NCBI GenBank assembly: GCA_951640195.1
Contig: OX621170.1
Location: 1,240,001-1,304,000 of the forward strand
Length of the DNA stretch: 64,000 bases
Reading direction: 5' to 3'
Source: Porpolomopsis calyptriformis
Lineage: Eukaryota; Basidiomycota; Agaricomycetes; Agaricales; Hygrophoraceae
The position numbers and the translations under genes are program-made. Below, piece by piece: positions 24,506-37,000 of the stretch (its first letter is position 1; each line of letters opens with the position of its first letter). The notes below the pieces were generated by a model, which saw nothing but the letters and a program-made list of their open reading frames with translations, did not search any database and was not told the origin of the DNA.

Positions 24506-26106
24506 ATGGCCCCTCCTCCCGAGGTTGTTAGGTGGATAGAAGAAAGATATCCCAAACCTCGCGTCGATCCTGTAAGTCCAACGATTTTATCACAGTATAC
24601 TTTGACCGAAGGCTTCGTCCAGGAATGGCTCGACGCCTGTTATTCATGGATAGTCAACGAGCATCACTTGAGCCCCTCCAATGACTTTGGCAGAATCACC
24701 AATGATATTGAATCTCAGCTACTTCAGTCGGACCTCAATGACTCCATGATGCCCGGCACTGGCCTTCCCATTAATGTCTCAGAGCTTGACAACACGTCGC
24801 TTCGTGGTCCACCGATTCTCGTCGAGATTATTTCTATGACCGAAATTGGGCATAGCGCCTTTACTTTAATGAACACGCGACAGGCCCGTCTTGATGCCAC
24901 CGACCTGGCAGTGTTGGCTGCCGATGATGTTGAGGAGGAGGATGGTCGTGTGCCCAACTACCCGCGCTCGATGTTACGTTTTGAGTTGAGTGACGGCTCA
25001 GTTACGTTCCAAGCTATGGAGTATCGTAGCCTTCCAGAAATTCAGCTTGGGGTCACTCCACTGGGCCACAAGGTAAGCAACTCGATGTTCTCTGATTCTT
25101 TCCTCGATATCTTCTATATGCGAAATCTTCTTATCGGCCAATTAATGCGCAGATGCTCCTGAAGGATGTCCTCATCCGGCGGGGCATCGGTTTTCTGGAG
25201 CCTAAATGTGTTGTCATGAAAGGGCATCAAACGGACGGGCGCGAAGCCTATCAAGACTTCAATTTCGTGCGAGGTCTACGTGTCCGTCTGAGGTATGTAA
25301 TCATTCATTATTGACCCCCTGATGCTCATGTGGATTCTGAGCCTCGTCATGCTTTCTTGTTTTGTAGACAGCCTGCGTCAGACTCAGAAGATGAGACATC
25401 GCTCCCTACCCGGCCTCCACCTGCCGATAACACTAGCCATGCACCATCAGTCACAAAAGTCCGGTCTCCTCTTCGTGAGATCACGGAACGACATCCTCTT
25501 TCTGTACTACCCTCACAAGCGAGTTACGATGACGACGAGAACCAACCTCGCAGACGTCGAATTCCCAATCCACCCTCAACCCTTGGAGAATCTTCCTATT
25601 TCTCTTCCAATCCGTTCGATATAACCGGTACTCAAAATTCGGATGCCGATCGTTCCATGCTGCTTGCTCGCGAACGCTTGCTTTCTCCCGTTTGCACTAG
25701 TATCAACGATATTGGCGAACCCTCTGGCGCCTCATCTCTTTTCGCTAATTTGAATGAAGATCGCTCCGAGGCGCAAGTGTTTCGAGAAGAATCAAGCTCA
25801 AGTTTTGGCGATTATGATAACATGTCAATGAATGATGATCTCTTGGAACAACTCAACCAGATGGAGAACGAGGCGATCGAGGCAGCCGCAAAGGGTGGAA
25901 CGCTGATTGAGTCAGCTTCGAGTTCAGGCTCAGTCATCAGTCTCCCTTCTGATCCTGGAGCGGCCAGCAGACATTACACGGATGTAACGATCATTGAAGA
26001 CGAAGAGGAAGAAGACAAAGAAAATGTGCCAGTGCCGACGCGACATGTGCGCCCGCGGACGCTTGAAGACAGTGCAATCACCATCTCGGATTCGGATTCA
26101 GACTAA
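24506..26106 (+). CDS. RMI1: RecQ-mediated genome instability protein 1
   Basis: OB-fold partner of topoisomerase III and Sgs1/BLM helicase in dissolving double Holliday junctions. The start MAPPPEVVRWIEERYPKPRV is the RMI1 N-terminal helix pair, continued by YTLTEGFVQEWLDACYSWIV. The OB fold comes next: PPILVEIISMTEIGHSAFTL, YPRSMLRFELSDGSVTFQAM, EYRSLPEIQLGVTPLGHK, then, after an intron, MLLKDVLIRRGIGFLEPKCV. A second intron leads to a long Ser/Pro/acidic tail including SPLREITERHPLSVL and FSSNPFDITG and ending in ITISDSDSD, which resembles a SUMO-interacting motif (hydrophobic ITI followed by acidic residues). About 500 residues, longer than yeast Rmi1 (241) but like other basidiomycete forms in layout. 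Confidence 0.88.
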
Positions 26107-26234
26107 GGAATACATCACATGAGTTCAGGATTTGTGCCAGACAGAAAGGAGGTGTAGGGTTCACGAACAGCCGTTGGATTCCATGTTCGTATAATTATGT
26201 ATAAAACACAACACGGTACACTCGACAAAGAAGA

Positions 26235-27205
26235 TTATCCCAGAATCGCAGCTTTTGCCTTCTTTCTTTTCTTCGTATTCGAAAAGCTCCGCCAGCTATC
26301 GACGCGTTGTTCTCTGGTTTCTGAGGCGAGGCGGAATGAATATGTGTGAGGGGGTGTCAGAACCCTACCAAAATCACATACCTTCCCATTGTTTATCATC
26401 TTCAGCCTTCCGTTTCTTCGCTGCGAGTTCATCTTCTTTCTTTCTGGCCTCCAATCCTTCGTTGGCCAAATTCATCTTTATTGCTCTGAACGAAAGTTCT
26501 CAGAACTCAGCGTTTTGGTGGCAAAAGCGATGACTGACTTCCTCCGCCTGACTTCTTCTTCGATTAGCAGGTCTTTAGATGCTTGTTTTAGCTGGGCCTT
26601 GAATGGTGGATTAAGGCCCTTGAGTTGAGGATCTCCGTCGGGCGTGTTTTGTGGGAGGGAAAGGCTCTTTAGGACGATAATGCGACTCTGCTGAATTATG
26701 GCGTCTAGTTCTTCGCGTTTTGCCTTGTCGCCAAGTTCGGACTCGGCCTAAACACGAACCATGAGGCCAGAGAGCACCAGGCGAGAATGAAATGGCGCAC
26801 TTTCTTGAGTAAATCGAATGCTTCTGGTGCGCGGGCATGGGTAGTCTTGTCGGGGTGGATAACTGCAACACCAATGCACAAAAAGATAACCAAGAATCAG
26901 TGGGATGCATTGAAAACGGTAAGATTCGTGGGTACACAACGAGAGCTGGCGGTATTTGCGTTTAATTTCTTCTTGGGTCGCTGTTTCAGCGATATCTAGG
27001 AGATCATAGGGACTACCATGCCGTTAGCAGTGTCTATATCAGAGACGAGAGACGGTCCGTACTTGAGTTTGAATGATTTTAGGATACGGTCAACCTCCAG
27101 TTCTCTTTGGAAAGCGGATGCTTCGCGGCTAAGGAGCTTTTCTAGCTCGCCATCTGTTATCGACAGTTCTGGAGGTGTCGAAGAGGACGAAGCTTGAGCT
27201 GACAT
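26235..27205 (-). CDS. DNAJC8: DNAJC8-like spliceosome-associated J-protein
   Basis: Related to human DNAJC8 and fission yeast Spf31, J-proteins found with spliceosomes in the nucleus. The start MSAQASSSSTPPELSITDGE is followed by LEKLLSREASAFQRELEVDR and ILKSFKLKYG. The J-domain core VIHPDKTTHARAPEAFDLLK carries the HPD motif. Then come the charged helices AESELGDKAKREELDAIIQQ, GDPQLKGLNPPFKAQLKQAS and a Lys-rich end with MNLANEGLEARKKEDELAAK, RVDSWRSFSNTKKRKKAKAA, AILG. Those last blocks are the DNAJC8-type nuclear tail. Four to five introns. About 225 residues. Divergent from COX11 and convergent with RMI1 (128 bp). Confidence 0.85.
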
Positions 27206-27306
27206 TCTCGAGTAAACCTCTCAGGATAAAAGACTGCGGTGTGGGCTCCGATCAGGCTCTGCAGGTGACCTTCGGATTTCATTCCCTTGCTCATGCACTC
27301 AGGCTA
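27206..27306. promoter_or_regulatory. Divergent promoter of DNAJC8-like gene and COX11
   Basis: 101 bp between outward start codons. No distinct element is visible. Inferred from position. Confidence 0.45.
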
Positions 27307-28343
27307 ATGTCTTTGCTGGCGTCGTGTAGATGGTCGCGTTTATTCATTCCGTGAGCATTGAACCGCCCTTTTTGGCGTAAACCAAAATTAACGAGTGGTT
27401 CGACTAAAGCCCCCGCCGTTTGCTGCAAAATCGACCCGAGCTGTTCGGCGGGAGAAGACTATCTACCCAGACACCCATACCGCCCCGTAAGCCTGTTTAT
27501 CCGAAGAACATCTATGCCGCCAAAAATCGGACATTATTGCTTTATACATCTGCTGTAGTACGTCCCTTACCGTCCTGTGGCCTACCGACGTTATTCATCT
27601 TGTAATTTCAGATAGTCGTCGCTGTGGGTGTGACCTATGCTGCAGTACCCCTTTACCGTATGTTCTGTGCTACGACTGGGTTCGCTGGCACTCCAAAAGT
27701 AGGGACGGGCAGGTTTAACGCCGAGCGACTTGTGCCAGTCGAAAGTGCGCGAAGAATTAAAGTACACTTCAACGCCGATAGGTCGGATCAATTGCCATGG
27801 ACATTTACCCCACTACAAAAGTTTATCATGGTACTTCCTGGAGAGACGAGTTTGGCCTTTTATCGGGCGAAGAACAATTCACCCAACGACATCATAGGTA
27901 TCGCGACATATAATGTGACACCGGATCGGGTGCGTCAGCTCGTCTCGACGCGTTTGTAGCATATTCACATAGTAAACGTACCGCAGATCGCCCCATACTT
28001 TTCAAAAGTGGAGTGCTTTTGTTTCGAGGAACAGAAACTACTGGCTGGCGAAGAAGTCGATATGCCACTTTTATTCTTTATAGACAAGGATATCTTAGAC
28101 GACCCTGCTTGTCAAGGTGTCGATGATGCGGTCCTTTCCTACACATTCTTCCGGTAATGAATTCTAGTGCCATCATCGCGTCCTTGTTATCAGCTGACGA
28201 AATCTCACAGGGCTCGTCGGAATGCAGCAGGTCAACTGGAACCGGATGCTTCTGACGACATCGTTCAAAAGTCGCTAGGATTTGGCGGTTACGAGAACGT
28301 CCCCAGGGTTAAACCATCGCTTCCTCCCACTTCTGTCAAGTAG
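27307..28343 (+). CDS. COX11: Cytochrome c oxidase copper chaperone Cox11/CtaG
   Basis: Inner-membrane protein that delivers copper to the CuB site of Cox1. The first exon gives MSLLASCRWSRLFIP and, through an intron ending ctaaag, continues PRRLLQNRPELFGGRRLSTQ: an Arg-rich, acid-free mitochondrial presequence. Then KNRTLLLYTSAV, a membrane segment IVVAVGVTYAAVPLYRMFCA, and the globular domain: TTGFAGTPKVG, RRIKVHFNADRSDQLPWTFT, VLPGETSLAFYRAKNNS, GIATYNVTPDR, IAPYFSKVECFCFEEQ. The CFCF motif holds the copper-binding cysteines. It ends GENV-like GYENVPRVKPSLPPTSVK. Four introns. About 270 residues, usual size. Confidence 0.93.
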
Positions 28344-28994
28344 GCGCAGCACGAATCTATGCGTTTGTCGTGTGACAGGTGACCCTAGTCTTCACCTTCG
28401 AATATAAGATGATGATTGTGAATGCGGCCATGTTGTTTCTATGATGTAAGTGACTTTAAAACTGTGCTTGCTTGAGCTTAGTTTCACCAAATGCAGCGAA
28501 TGTTTGTAAAACACTTTCGCAACATGACAAGGCGATTGCTGCTTCACACAAACCGCGACTTATGAGGCTTTGAAATCTGAACATTGAATATGATCATCGC
28601 CGGACATGCCAGCGGAATTGTGCTATTAGCCACGTGCTTGACATAGGCATTTCTTGCATTCGGGTCCCACGTCAAAGACAGCTGAATTGCTTCCTGATGC
28701 TTGTAACCACCCACGGCTCTCCATCCAACAGAAACTGGTTTAGAAAACGTTACGGTACATATGGTATAAGTGGTGGCATCAGGAGGCTCGCATGACCATG
28801 TCAAGGGAATTTTCTGTGGTCCACCCTTCCCTCGAGGACCTCTAGTATTCAATTGTCTTTACGTTTATCATACTATCTGGACGTTTTGAAGAATCTGAAG
28901 CTTGAAAGGTTGTGTATGCCAAAGTAAGGTTAGCCTCACTGCCACAAATAGTCGTCACACCTCTTGCACTAACTAAGTCCGGCACTCCCTTTGA
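28344..28994. other. Intergenic region COX11 / CAF120-like with an antisense gene remnant
   Basis: 651 bp. Apart from the minus-strand fragment described separately (28544-28990), the first 200 bp show nothing beyond presumed COX11 3' UTR. Confidence 0.4.
28544..28990 (-). pseudogene. Degenerate fragment of a small, possibly secreted beta-sandwich protein
   Basis: Minus-strand reading gives LVSARGVTTICGSEANLTLA, YTTFQASDSSKRPDSMINVK, TIEY, then an in-frame TAG, and directly afterwards RGPRGKGGPQKIPLTWSCEP, PDATTYTICTVTFSKPVSVG, WRAVGGYKHQEAIQLSLTWD, ending SKPHKSRFV. The two parts look like one domain interrupted by the stop. The only intron that would remove it is 21 nt, below the size of other introns here. 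The N-terminus would fall in the CAF120-like coding start, and no ATG or signal peptide is found. The wording CTVTFSKPVSVGWRAVG vaguely recalls DOMON-type domains, but I cannot assign a family. It could also be a live gene with exons I failed to see. Confidence 0.35.
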
Positions 28995-31900
28995 ATGAGC
29001 TCCCCGCCCACCCCAAGCATTCGTTGGGACAATCGGAATAACGGCTTTGGTCCTCCTACCCAGGGCCGTTCATCCAGTCCTCACCAGCATCCTCAAACTC
29101 AAACAGCACCCGCGATGGAGTATAATCCTGAACAATCCACACAAAGCAGGCCGGCGCTTCAAAGTCATCACACTCGCTCTTCTTCATTCTTCTCATCGTT
29201 CCGCAACAAACCATCTAATTCCGAGAATCAACTTCCCCAACGCTCTCTCTCTACTATCCGGCCAGGAACGGTTTCAGGAAACACATTTGACGAGTATGGT
29301 CGGTCTCAGCAACAAACTGGACCAAACAAACTACGAGGACAACCCCCGAATGGATCTGTGAACTCAGGTTCAACCACTCGATCCCAATTGGAGGCTGCAA
29401 CCCAGGGTCCGATGCTACCGACACCCCAACCACTACATCCGGAAATACGCTCAGTCGTACAACTCAATGTGGCCCATGCACACAAGATTTATTTCTCTGG
29501 GCCGCTCGTGCGTCGTATTGAGCGCCAAGCAGATGGACAACGGCCTGCTAAAGATGAAGGCTGGGTCGACGTGTGGGGACAGTTGGGGGGTACCACCCTC
29601 AGTATATGGGATATGAAAGAGATTGCCGCCGCGAGTAAGCAAGGGAAGGAGGTTCCTCCTACTTATGTCAACATAACAGATGCAGTCCGTATTCTCAAAT
29701 TTGTCGAGTCTCCTCCGCCTTCTAATGTCATCATGAACAGTTCGTACAAGTTCTTGGCTCCCTTACAGTACCGGCCACCAGCACCAGCCCTGCCAAGAGA
29801 TACTCCAATGTACTCACTCTCAATACAGCAGGATCAAATCTCCTGCTCTTTTCTTGTCCCTCGACTGCCGCTCTCATATCTTGGGCATCGGCGTTACGAT
29901 TATCTGCTTGGGAAAAGGCACGATTAGACGAGATTTACACGGCTCATATAATTAGGATAGCGCTCAATGGTGCGTATCGCTAGCAATCCTTGAATCGATT
30001 TCGTCCGACTCTCTGTCTTCAGCACCCGATACTCCCACAACCCTTGTCCAAGGGCAGATGGAAGGGTGGGTAAGATTTCGCGTCGCCGGTCAGACCGATT
30101 GGAAACAAATGTGGTTGGTTTTGAGTGGCCCATCCCCTGGTGATGCAGGGGACTTTTCACCTACTGTTCCATCAAAACCCAAGCGCATGTCCAGCTTGTT
30201 TGGTCGCGATCACGAGCCACCTAGACCACCCGGAAGCAGGAAACCCAAGGTATCGTTATACCAGTCGAACAAACCCAAGGACAGGAAGAAAGCAGCCTTG
30301 ACCATGACTCAAGTCACACAGACTTTCGCAATGTACCCAGAACGTCCAGAGTTAATCAGTCGGAGTACCTTAATGAAGGTAGAAGGCTTAATGGGTGACG
30401 AGCAGACCGCTGGTGGTATGAAAGGCCGAGAAGCATGGTTATTAATCATGCCCGAATTTGACGCGGGAACTAATCAGGCTTCAGAAATGCTCAGGTGGAT
30501 AGTTGGTCAGTTTGTGTGCATTTTCTATCCCGTCTGTGGTTCAACGCTGACTTTATTCTCACAGCCTTTCATGACACCTTTGGGTTGTATGGCCGCCCTA
30601 AAGCTTACACGTGGGACCCCCGTAATCCCATCTCTTTGATGTTTGGGTACCCCGTCGGCCCTAGTAGAGACGTAAGTCAGTCTGCTGCTTTATCCTGGCC
30701 GAGATACTCAACGGGTCGAATAGCATTTGTTCCTAGAGCGCGAAACTGTTGAAATTATGGACCCTCGAGATGATAAAACATCCAGCGTGAGGTCCCGTCT
30801 CTGCGGTATTCTTCATGAACGCATGCGTGGGAATGAACAGCAGCCAAGGCCTGCTACTGGTGTCCCATCACCCCCCACGCCCACCGAGCAGCAACCAGAT
30901 AGTCCAGGCCCCCAGCTTCCCCCTCTATCTTTCGATCCTTCGCCTCAAACACCGCAGCGTCCTGTACTCACCCCCATCACGGAACGCAGCGGGACAGGGA
31001 GTCGTTCCCCGACTAGTGAACAGAACCTTCCCCCACTGCCGTCACTCGTAGCATCTATGACCGTGGATGATGATCCACAACGGACCGGAGGTATTTTAGA
31101 CCGGCCTCTTAACGCCAGCCCTGGCCCAGCTCCTGGCCCAGCTCCCGCTCCCGCTCCAATCGGATATGGTGCAGAGTCCACCTTCAATCCAATGCCCAGG
31201 CAGAGTCAAGATTCTAACCGTAGCGAAGGATCAAGATCTGGTTTACAAATGACATCTCCCGGCGCTGGACCGGCGCCAGGTATTAACGAGATGTCCAATT
31301 TCACACCCTCGCCGCAGCCTGTGGTTCCTAACACTGAACCGCCGTCCCAAATGTATAACTGGAACAACATGGTTCCCGAACCTTTGCCAGCGACTCTCGG
31401 TGGTATGGAATCCCAACAAACCACGTCTCCCATGCTGCCCGATTCGGCCCCATCCACCGTTCCGCCCCCGTCAACCGAAACAGATCCTGTCATTTCTTCA
31501 ACACCGTTTCCGTCTATGCCACCGCTGCCACCCCTCCCTCCGCCGCCTCCGCTTACTGAAGATCCTCTCAATATCTCCGATGAAGCGGGTGCGCTATGGT
31601 ACATACAACAAGACGACACAACCAGTCACCCACGGAGAGTTCCTACAACGATTTCCGAGGTCGAAAATGAGAGTATTTCTAGTTCTGAGCCTGTCCAAAC
31701 CAATCTTCACCCCAGTATGGATTCTGGATCTCTGTTGCACAATTCAACATCACTCAATGGATTCTCCCAACTAGCGGATAAGCAGCTAAGCCCAAGTCCA
31801 GCGGGATTAGAGCGTAGGCCGTCTGGTGCGCGTCCCGCGCCCCCGTACTCAACACCTAACTCTGATACGGTCGTCCGGGAAGGGGAAAATTCCAGAGGCC

Positions 31901-33887
31901 AAGTTAACAATATGGATCCGCGCACTCTCTCCGATGCTTGGCAAGGACAACAGGCGGCTCCCGAAGATCCAAACTTGGACGCACTGGCAGCTTTATCCTA
32001 TTTGGACCACGAACAGTCCAACCCCGAGCCGCCTGCCCGAGAAGAACCCCCGCCGAACCTTCCGGTCGAGTCTCCTGAGGCTGAGCCGGCACCGCCCGAA
32101 ATCTCTGATAGAACAACACCATATAAGTCTTCTTTTGCCCCATCGCAGCAGGCCACAGAACGGAAGGCAAGATCTGAAGCCCAGAAGGAAGCGCACCGCG
32201 CTGCCGTACACAAGCCGGGAAGACCAAGAAGCAAGAGAAAAACAAAAAATGTTGAGAGCGGGGCGTGGGGCGACAGCAGTGAAGAGGAAGAGGATGAAGA
32301 AGAGGACGAGGACGAAGATGTGGACTCTGATGTGGAACGTCCTCCTGCTGGAAGTAGTTCACAGGGCCATACCTCAGGGCAGGTATCTCAAAGCGGGCAG
32401 AATGGACCCAACAAACCGCAGCAAGTCCAAGGACGCCCATTATCACCTACTACACCCATTACACCTACAGACGTCCACCCTAATCCTCCCACTAGGCCAA
32501 TTCGACACTTGCCCCAAATTCCCACCGGAAAACCCCAAGGTATGCTGTATATATATTTTTAGAGCTCTCGTTTCTAATATCGATTCCTAGCTGATCCCGG
32601 CGATTACCTCCATCAACAACGACGTCAGCCAACTGAGCTATTCCCAGATGCCGGGAGGCGTACTCTCTACGACGAAGGCCATCATCCTCGATCTCAATCT
32701 GAGTTCCCGCAACCTGGTGCTGCCCGCCAAAATGTATGGAGCCAAATTCTTGAGCCAGGCAGACCCCCGGGTCCACCCCCCGAGTTACCCAACAGCCGAG
32801 ATACGTTTGTACAGTTCGATTCGCCTGCCATGACGAAACCTTTCGCTCCTCAAGGTCTGCTTTCGGCTGGTCTGCAGGATAAACAGGATAGATCGGCCAA
32901 ACGACAAGAAGTACTAGCAAGAGAGAGCGGTGCCTCGCTTATTAATGTGCCAAACAAACCCCCGCCCCCACAAACCGGCCTATTGGGTGCCATTACTGCC
33001 CACGAACGAGAGCGCAATCGTGACGGCGGTGTTGGTGCAGCTTTGACGGAACGCGAACGTGAAAAGCGACAAGCGGAAGAGAGGCAACGTCGGTTTGATG
33101 AACAACAGCGCCAGCAATTAAATCAAATGGCCCAAACTGGGTCTATGTATGGTGGTCAGCAGATTCCCAGTTTCAACCCCATGATGCCGAACCCCATGAT
33201 GATGGGAATGAATCCAATGCTGAATCCAATGATGACGGGTGCTCCCATGAATCCTATGATGACAGGACCTATGGGTTTCCCTGGTATGATGACTGGATAT
33301 AACCCGCAGCATATGTTCGCGGCGCAACAGGCCGCTCAGGCGTACCAACAAGCTATGATGGCGTTTTCGGTAGTTGGCTCACAAGCTGGGGGTGGAGATG
33401 GTGCAAACCCTCAACCTTTGAACCCGATGATGACCGGAACCAACCCAGCGATGTTCGACCCCCGTTTTTCAACGATGAGCATGCCTATGATGGGACCTCC
33501 AATGGGACCTCCAATGGGACCTCCAATGGGAGCACCACTGGGGATGGGGATGCAGATGACTGGTGCCAGTGGCTACGAATTGCCCCAAGTGGTAGACAAC
33601 GGTCCTCCTCTTCTGCCTCCCGGTCAAGTCGGTGGTCCCAGCCCTGGGCAACTCTTGTCACAAAACGGTACCTCAGGTGGCCGCGCATCTCCCCTCGCGC
33701 GTCCAACCGAGTCTCCTGATTCCACTAATGTACGATCGTCTCGTCAAACTACAGGTGATTGAGATCCTCCCCTTGCATCCCGATGAATCTCACATTAGCA
33801 ATTTCAGGGACACGTCCCGATGAATTTAGACCCACCGAGTCTAATAATGCACGACCGTCTCGTCAGAATAGCCCTAGGCCCTTATGA
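28995..33887 (+). CDS. CAF120/SKG3-like PH-domain protein
   Basis: Large fungal protein resembling yeast Caf120 (CCR4-NOT associated) and Skg3 (bud neck). The disordered start (MSSPPTPSIRWDNRNNGFG) is followed by PH-like repeats: QLNVAHAHKIYFSGPLVRRI, DEGWVDVWGQLGGTTLSIWD, RYSNVLTLNTAGSNLLLFSC, ALISWASALRLSAWEKARLD, then MEGWVRFRVAGQTDWKQMWL, MYPERPELISRSTLMKVEGL, EAWLLIMPEFDAGTNQASEM. A Pro/Ser-rich region of some 600 residues follows, with Lys/acidic stretches, a charged coil (LTEREREKRQAEERQRRFDE) and an Asn-Pro-Met-Met-Thr-Gly repeat zone at 33170-33450 with GPPM repeats after it. The frame change near 29,700-29,800 implies an intron. A final exon after a 48-nt intron reads GTRPDEFRPTESNNARPSRQ and stops at 33885. 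About 1,500 residues. Confidence 0.78.
33170..33545 (+). repeat. Coding Met/Pro-rich repeats (NPMMTG and MGPP)
   Basis: Within the CAF120-like gene the frame reads repeated NPMM(T/M)G units (FNPMMPNPMMMGMNPMLNPM, then MTGAPMNPMMTG, LNPMMTGTNPAMF) and then four tandem 12-nt ggacctccaatg-type units giving MMGPPMGPPMGPPMGAPLG at 33484-33545. These are slippage-prone coding repeats. Confidence 0.8.
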
Positions 33888-34091
33888 TCTTTCCCTTGCG
33901 ACTTGGTTGTTGATCGTTCCCCTTAAAAGTTTACATATCACCAGAATTCAATACCTAGGCATTTAGCATGGACACTGTGGGTCGGATAGTTTGAAAAAAA
34001 TATATGCTCAACTCCTTTGACAATATCTTTGGAGAATACTGTTCAGGCTCCGCAGTCACTAGTTTACTCTTTCTCGTCGCGTTGTTACTTC

Positions 34092-37000
34092 ATGGGCGTC
34101 AAATCTCTGTGGAATCTTTTAGCCCCTGTGGGGCGACCCGTTATGTGTGTTTTCTTTGCCGATTCACAAAAATGAACTCCAACAGTTCAATCTGTCAGGC
34201 TAGAAGCGATCGAGGGACAGGCATTGGCCATTGATTCGAGCATATGGATTTACCAATTTCAAGCTACTATGCGGGACAAGGACGGGCGTGCTTTAGTTAA
34301 CGCTCATGTTCTCGGTTTTCTGCGCAGGATCTGCAAACTCTTGTTCTACGGGGTCAAACCCGTCTTTGTTTTCGACGGAGGTGTGCCGGTTCTGAAACGA
34401 ACGACGATTGTGCGATTTTCTTCTCACTTCACTAAAAGTACCGAATTCACTTGATTCACTTCTTAGAATGAGAGAAGGAAAAAGAAGAGTGGAGCCACTG
34501 AAAGCCATGCCAAGCTGGCAGAGAAGTTGCTAGCAGCACAACTGAGACGAGAGGCTCTCAATCATGCCGCAGTGCTTCAGTGAGGCGCATGAGGGTTGTG
34601 ATGGATGAGATCTCATAGAATCTTCATTGGCAGACCTCGTAGGACTTCCAAAGGCAAGGAAATGGTCCCAACGGGGTCCGTCCTCGTTGACGAAAACACC
34701 GTCTATCTTGAAGACATCGATCACACAATGCCCAAGACTCCGGCCAAGAAGGCGAAGGCTCCCCCATCCATTTCTCCAAAGAAGAGTAGATTTTACGATC
34801 ATGACCCTTACAAGCTGCCGGATGTAGATCTCGATGAAGTGGTTGCACAAGCAACTCGCTCCACCATTCCTGATCCTCGATTGGCTACCGAGGATGAACT
34901 GCGCGCGTTTATCGACGAAATGAAACCAGAGGATTTTGACGTTACATCCCCGGCATTCCGCGAACTACCTACTGAAGTGCAATATGAAATTATTGGCGAC
35001 CTCCGGCTGAAATCACGGCAAACATCTTACAAGCGTCTGCAGAATATGCTCAGGAATGCGCCCACTCCTCTTGACTTTTCTAGGGAACAGATCAAGCATC
35101 TCAAAGAACGCAACGCGTTAACACAGCAGCTTTTGACAACCACAGACAGTATCGGGAAGGCCCATATTTCTATCCCTGTGCGAATTGCGAGCGAAAGGAA
35201 TAAGGAGTATTTGTTGATTAAGAATGAAGGAGAGGGTGGGGGTTGGATTTTAGGTATCAGAGACGAAGGGACTGCGTCCAAACCCATTCAAATCGACGAT
35301 AGTAACAGCGAAATCAGCAGTGATGAAGAGATGGAAGAGATAAACATGTACGCTTCCTTGTCAAACATAAGGTCAGACTTCTCTGTTGATGTCTGCAAAC
35401 CCAGAGCTTCTGCACCTGATCCTGACCTCCGTGAATACCAGCGGGAAATGGCACTATCAGCTGTTGCCAAACGATATTCTCCAAAGGCACTGGCATCTTT
35501 AACGGCAAAACCGACTGGAAGGAAGAAATCCACCCCGTTGTTCGATCTTGATGAAGATGAGAATACTTTGCCGCCTCAAGAAACCATTGGATCAGACGAT
35601 GACATTGAGCTTGCCTTGGCCATACAGGAATCTCTAGACCACCAGGTGGATACTTCTCAGACGAGGATACTACCGAAATCGAGTGCCCCAACATCACACT
35701 TGGCGTCATTCGACTCCGATTCAGAAGCGGATGACACATTCGCAGGTCCCTCACAGCGGACAACCACCTCGTTGAATGCGAAAGCGGGACCTTCAATAGA
35801 GCAATCTCGCAGTTTGTCGATGGAGGCTAGGTCTTTCGGCCGTCCTAATCTTCTGACTTCACCTCAGCCGGACTCACCTTCCTCTGCCAACACAGAGTCA
35901 AACGTGATAAGGATACCTATGGAGGTTGAATCGGCAAACATCCTACATAAACCTCCAACTCCAGAGACAGGCGTTGACTCGGACTCAGATGATATGGAGG
36001 AAGTCATCCCAGAGCAACCCCCACATCTGTCGGCCGTAAGTAGCTCTGGCAGTCTGGCCGATAAGCAGGACACTTCGCCGCCCCTAAAGGACAGTACCCA
36101 CATCGTGTCAGATACATTCTCACTCAACGAGACCACGTTTGCTGCGTCATCCCCTGACCATCGACTCGAATCATTTATCACGCGGCCTGTTCATTCGCTT
36201 TACCAAAGCCACGTCAAGGAGGGAGGACGTTCAAAAGTCCATGAGCCACTCATCCACTCCCAGGTGAATTCGGAATACGGCATGGACATGGACACTTATT
36301 CAAGATCTTCACGGTCCTCTTCTCCCGTGCCTGGACCGTCCACTAGATCCCCACCGCAACCGTCTCCACCGCCTGTCACCTTTGAGAGTTGGGATGCGGC
36401 TCAAGAGATGGACCCCGAAATCGAAGAAGGCGAATTTGTCCGTTTTATTTCTCAAGTAAAGGGGAAAGACCTTGAAGATGTCCGGCGGGAGATCGACGAC
36501 GAAATCAACTCGCTGAACCAACAGAAGAAAGTGGCAATGCGCGATTCTGATGATATAACGCAGCAAACGATTTCTCAGATTATGGTGTGTGAGATCGCTG
36601 TTCTAGACATCCCATAGATCGAATCACTAGCTTTCAATCTAGATGATGCTACGGCTCTTTGGAATCCCTTACATCACTGCACCGATGGAGGCAGAAGCCC
36701 AATGCGCAGCGCTAGTATCGTTAGGCTTAGTCGATGGCATAATCACGGACGATTCTGACGTCTTCCTCTTTGGCGGTCTTCGCGTTTTCAAAAATATGTT
36801 CAATCAATCCAAAACGGTCGAATGTTTCTCTTTGAATGATCTCACACGGGATCTTGGTCTGGATCGCGAGACTCTTATCAGCTTGGCGTATCTATTGGGG
36901 AGTGATTACGTCAATGGCCTTCCCGGCATCGGACCTGTTGTCGCTATGGAGTTATTGAAGGAATTTCAGGGAGATGATGGGCTGAATAAATTCCGACATT

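Noticed and set aside
31206..31619. Gly-rich minus-strand protein
   Set aside because: Mirror image of the Pro-rich CAF120-like coding sequence; composition artefact.
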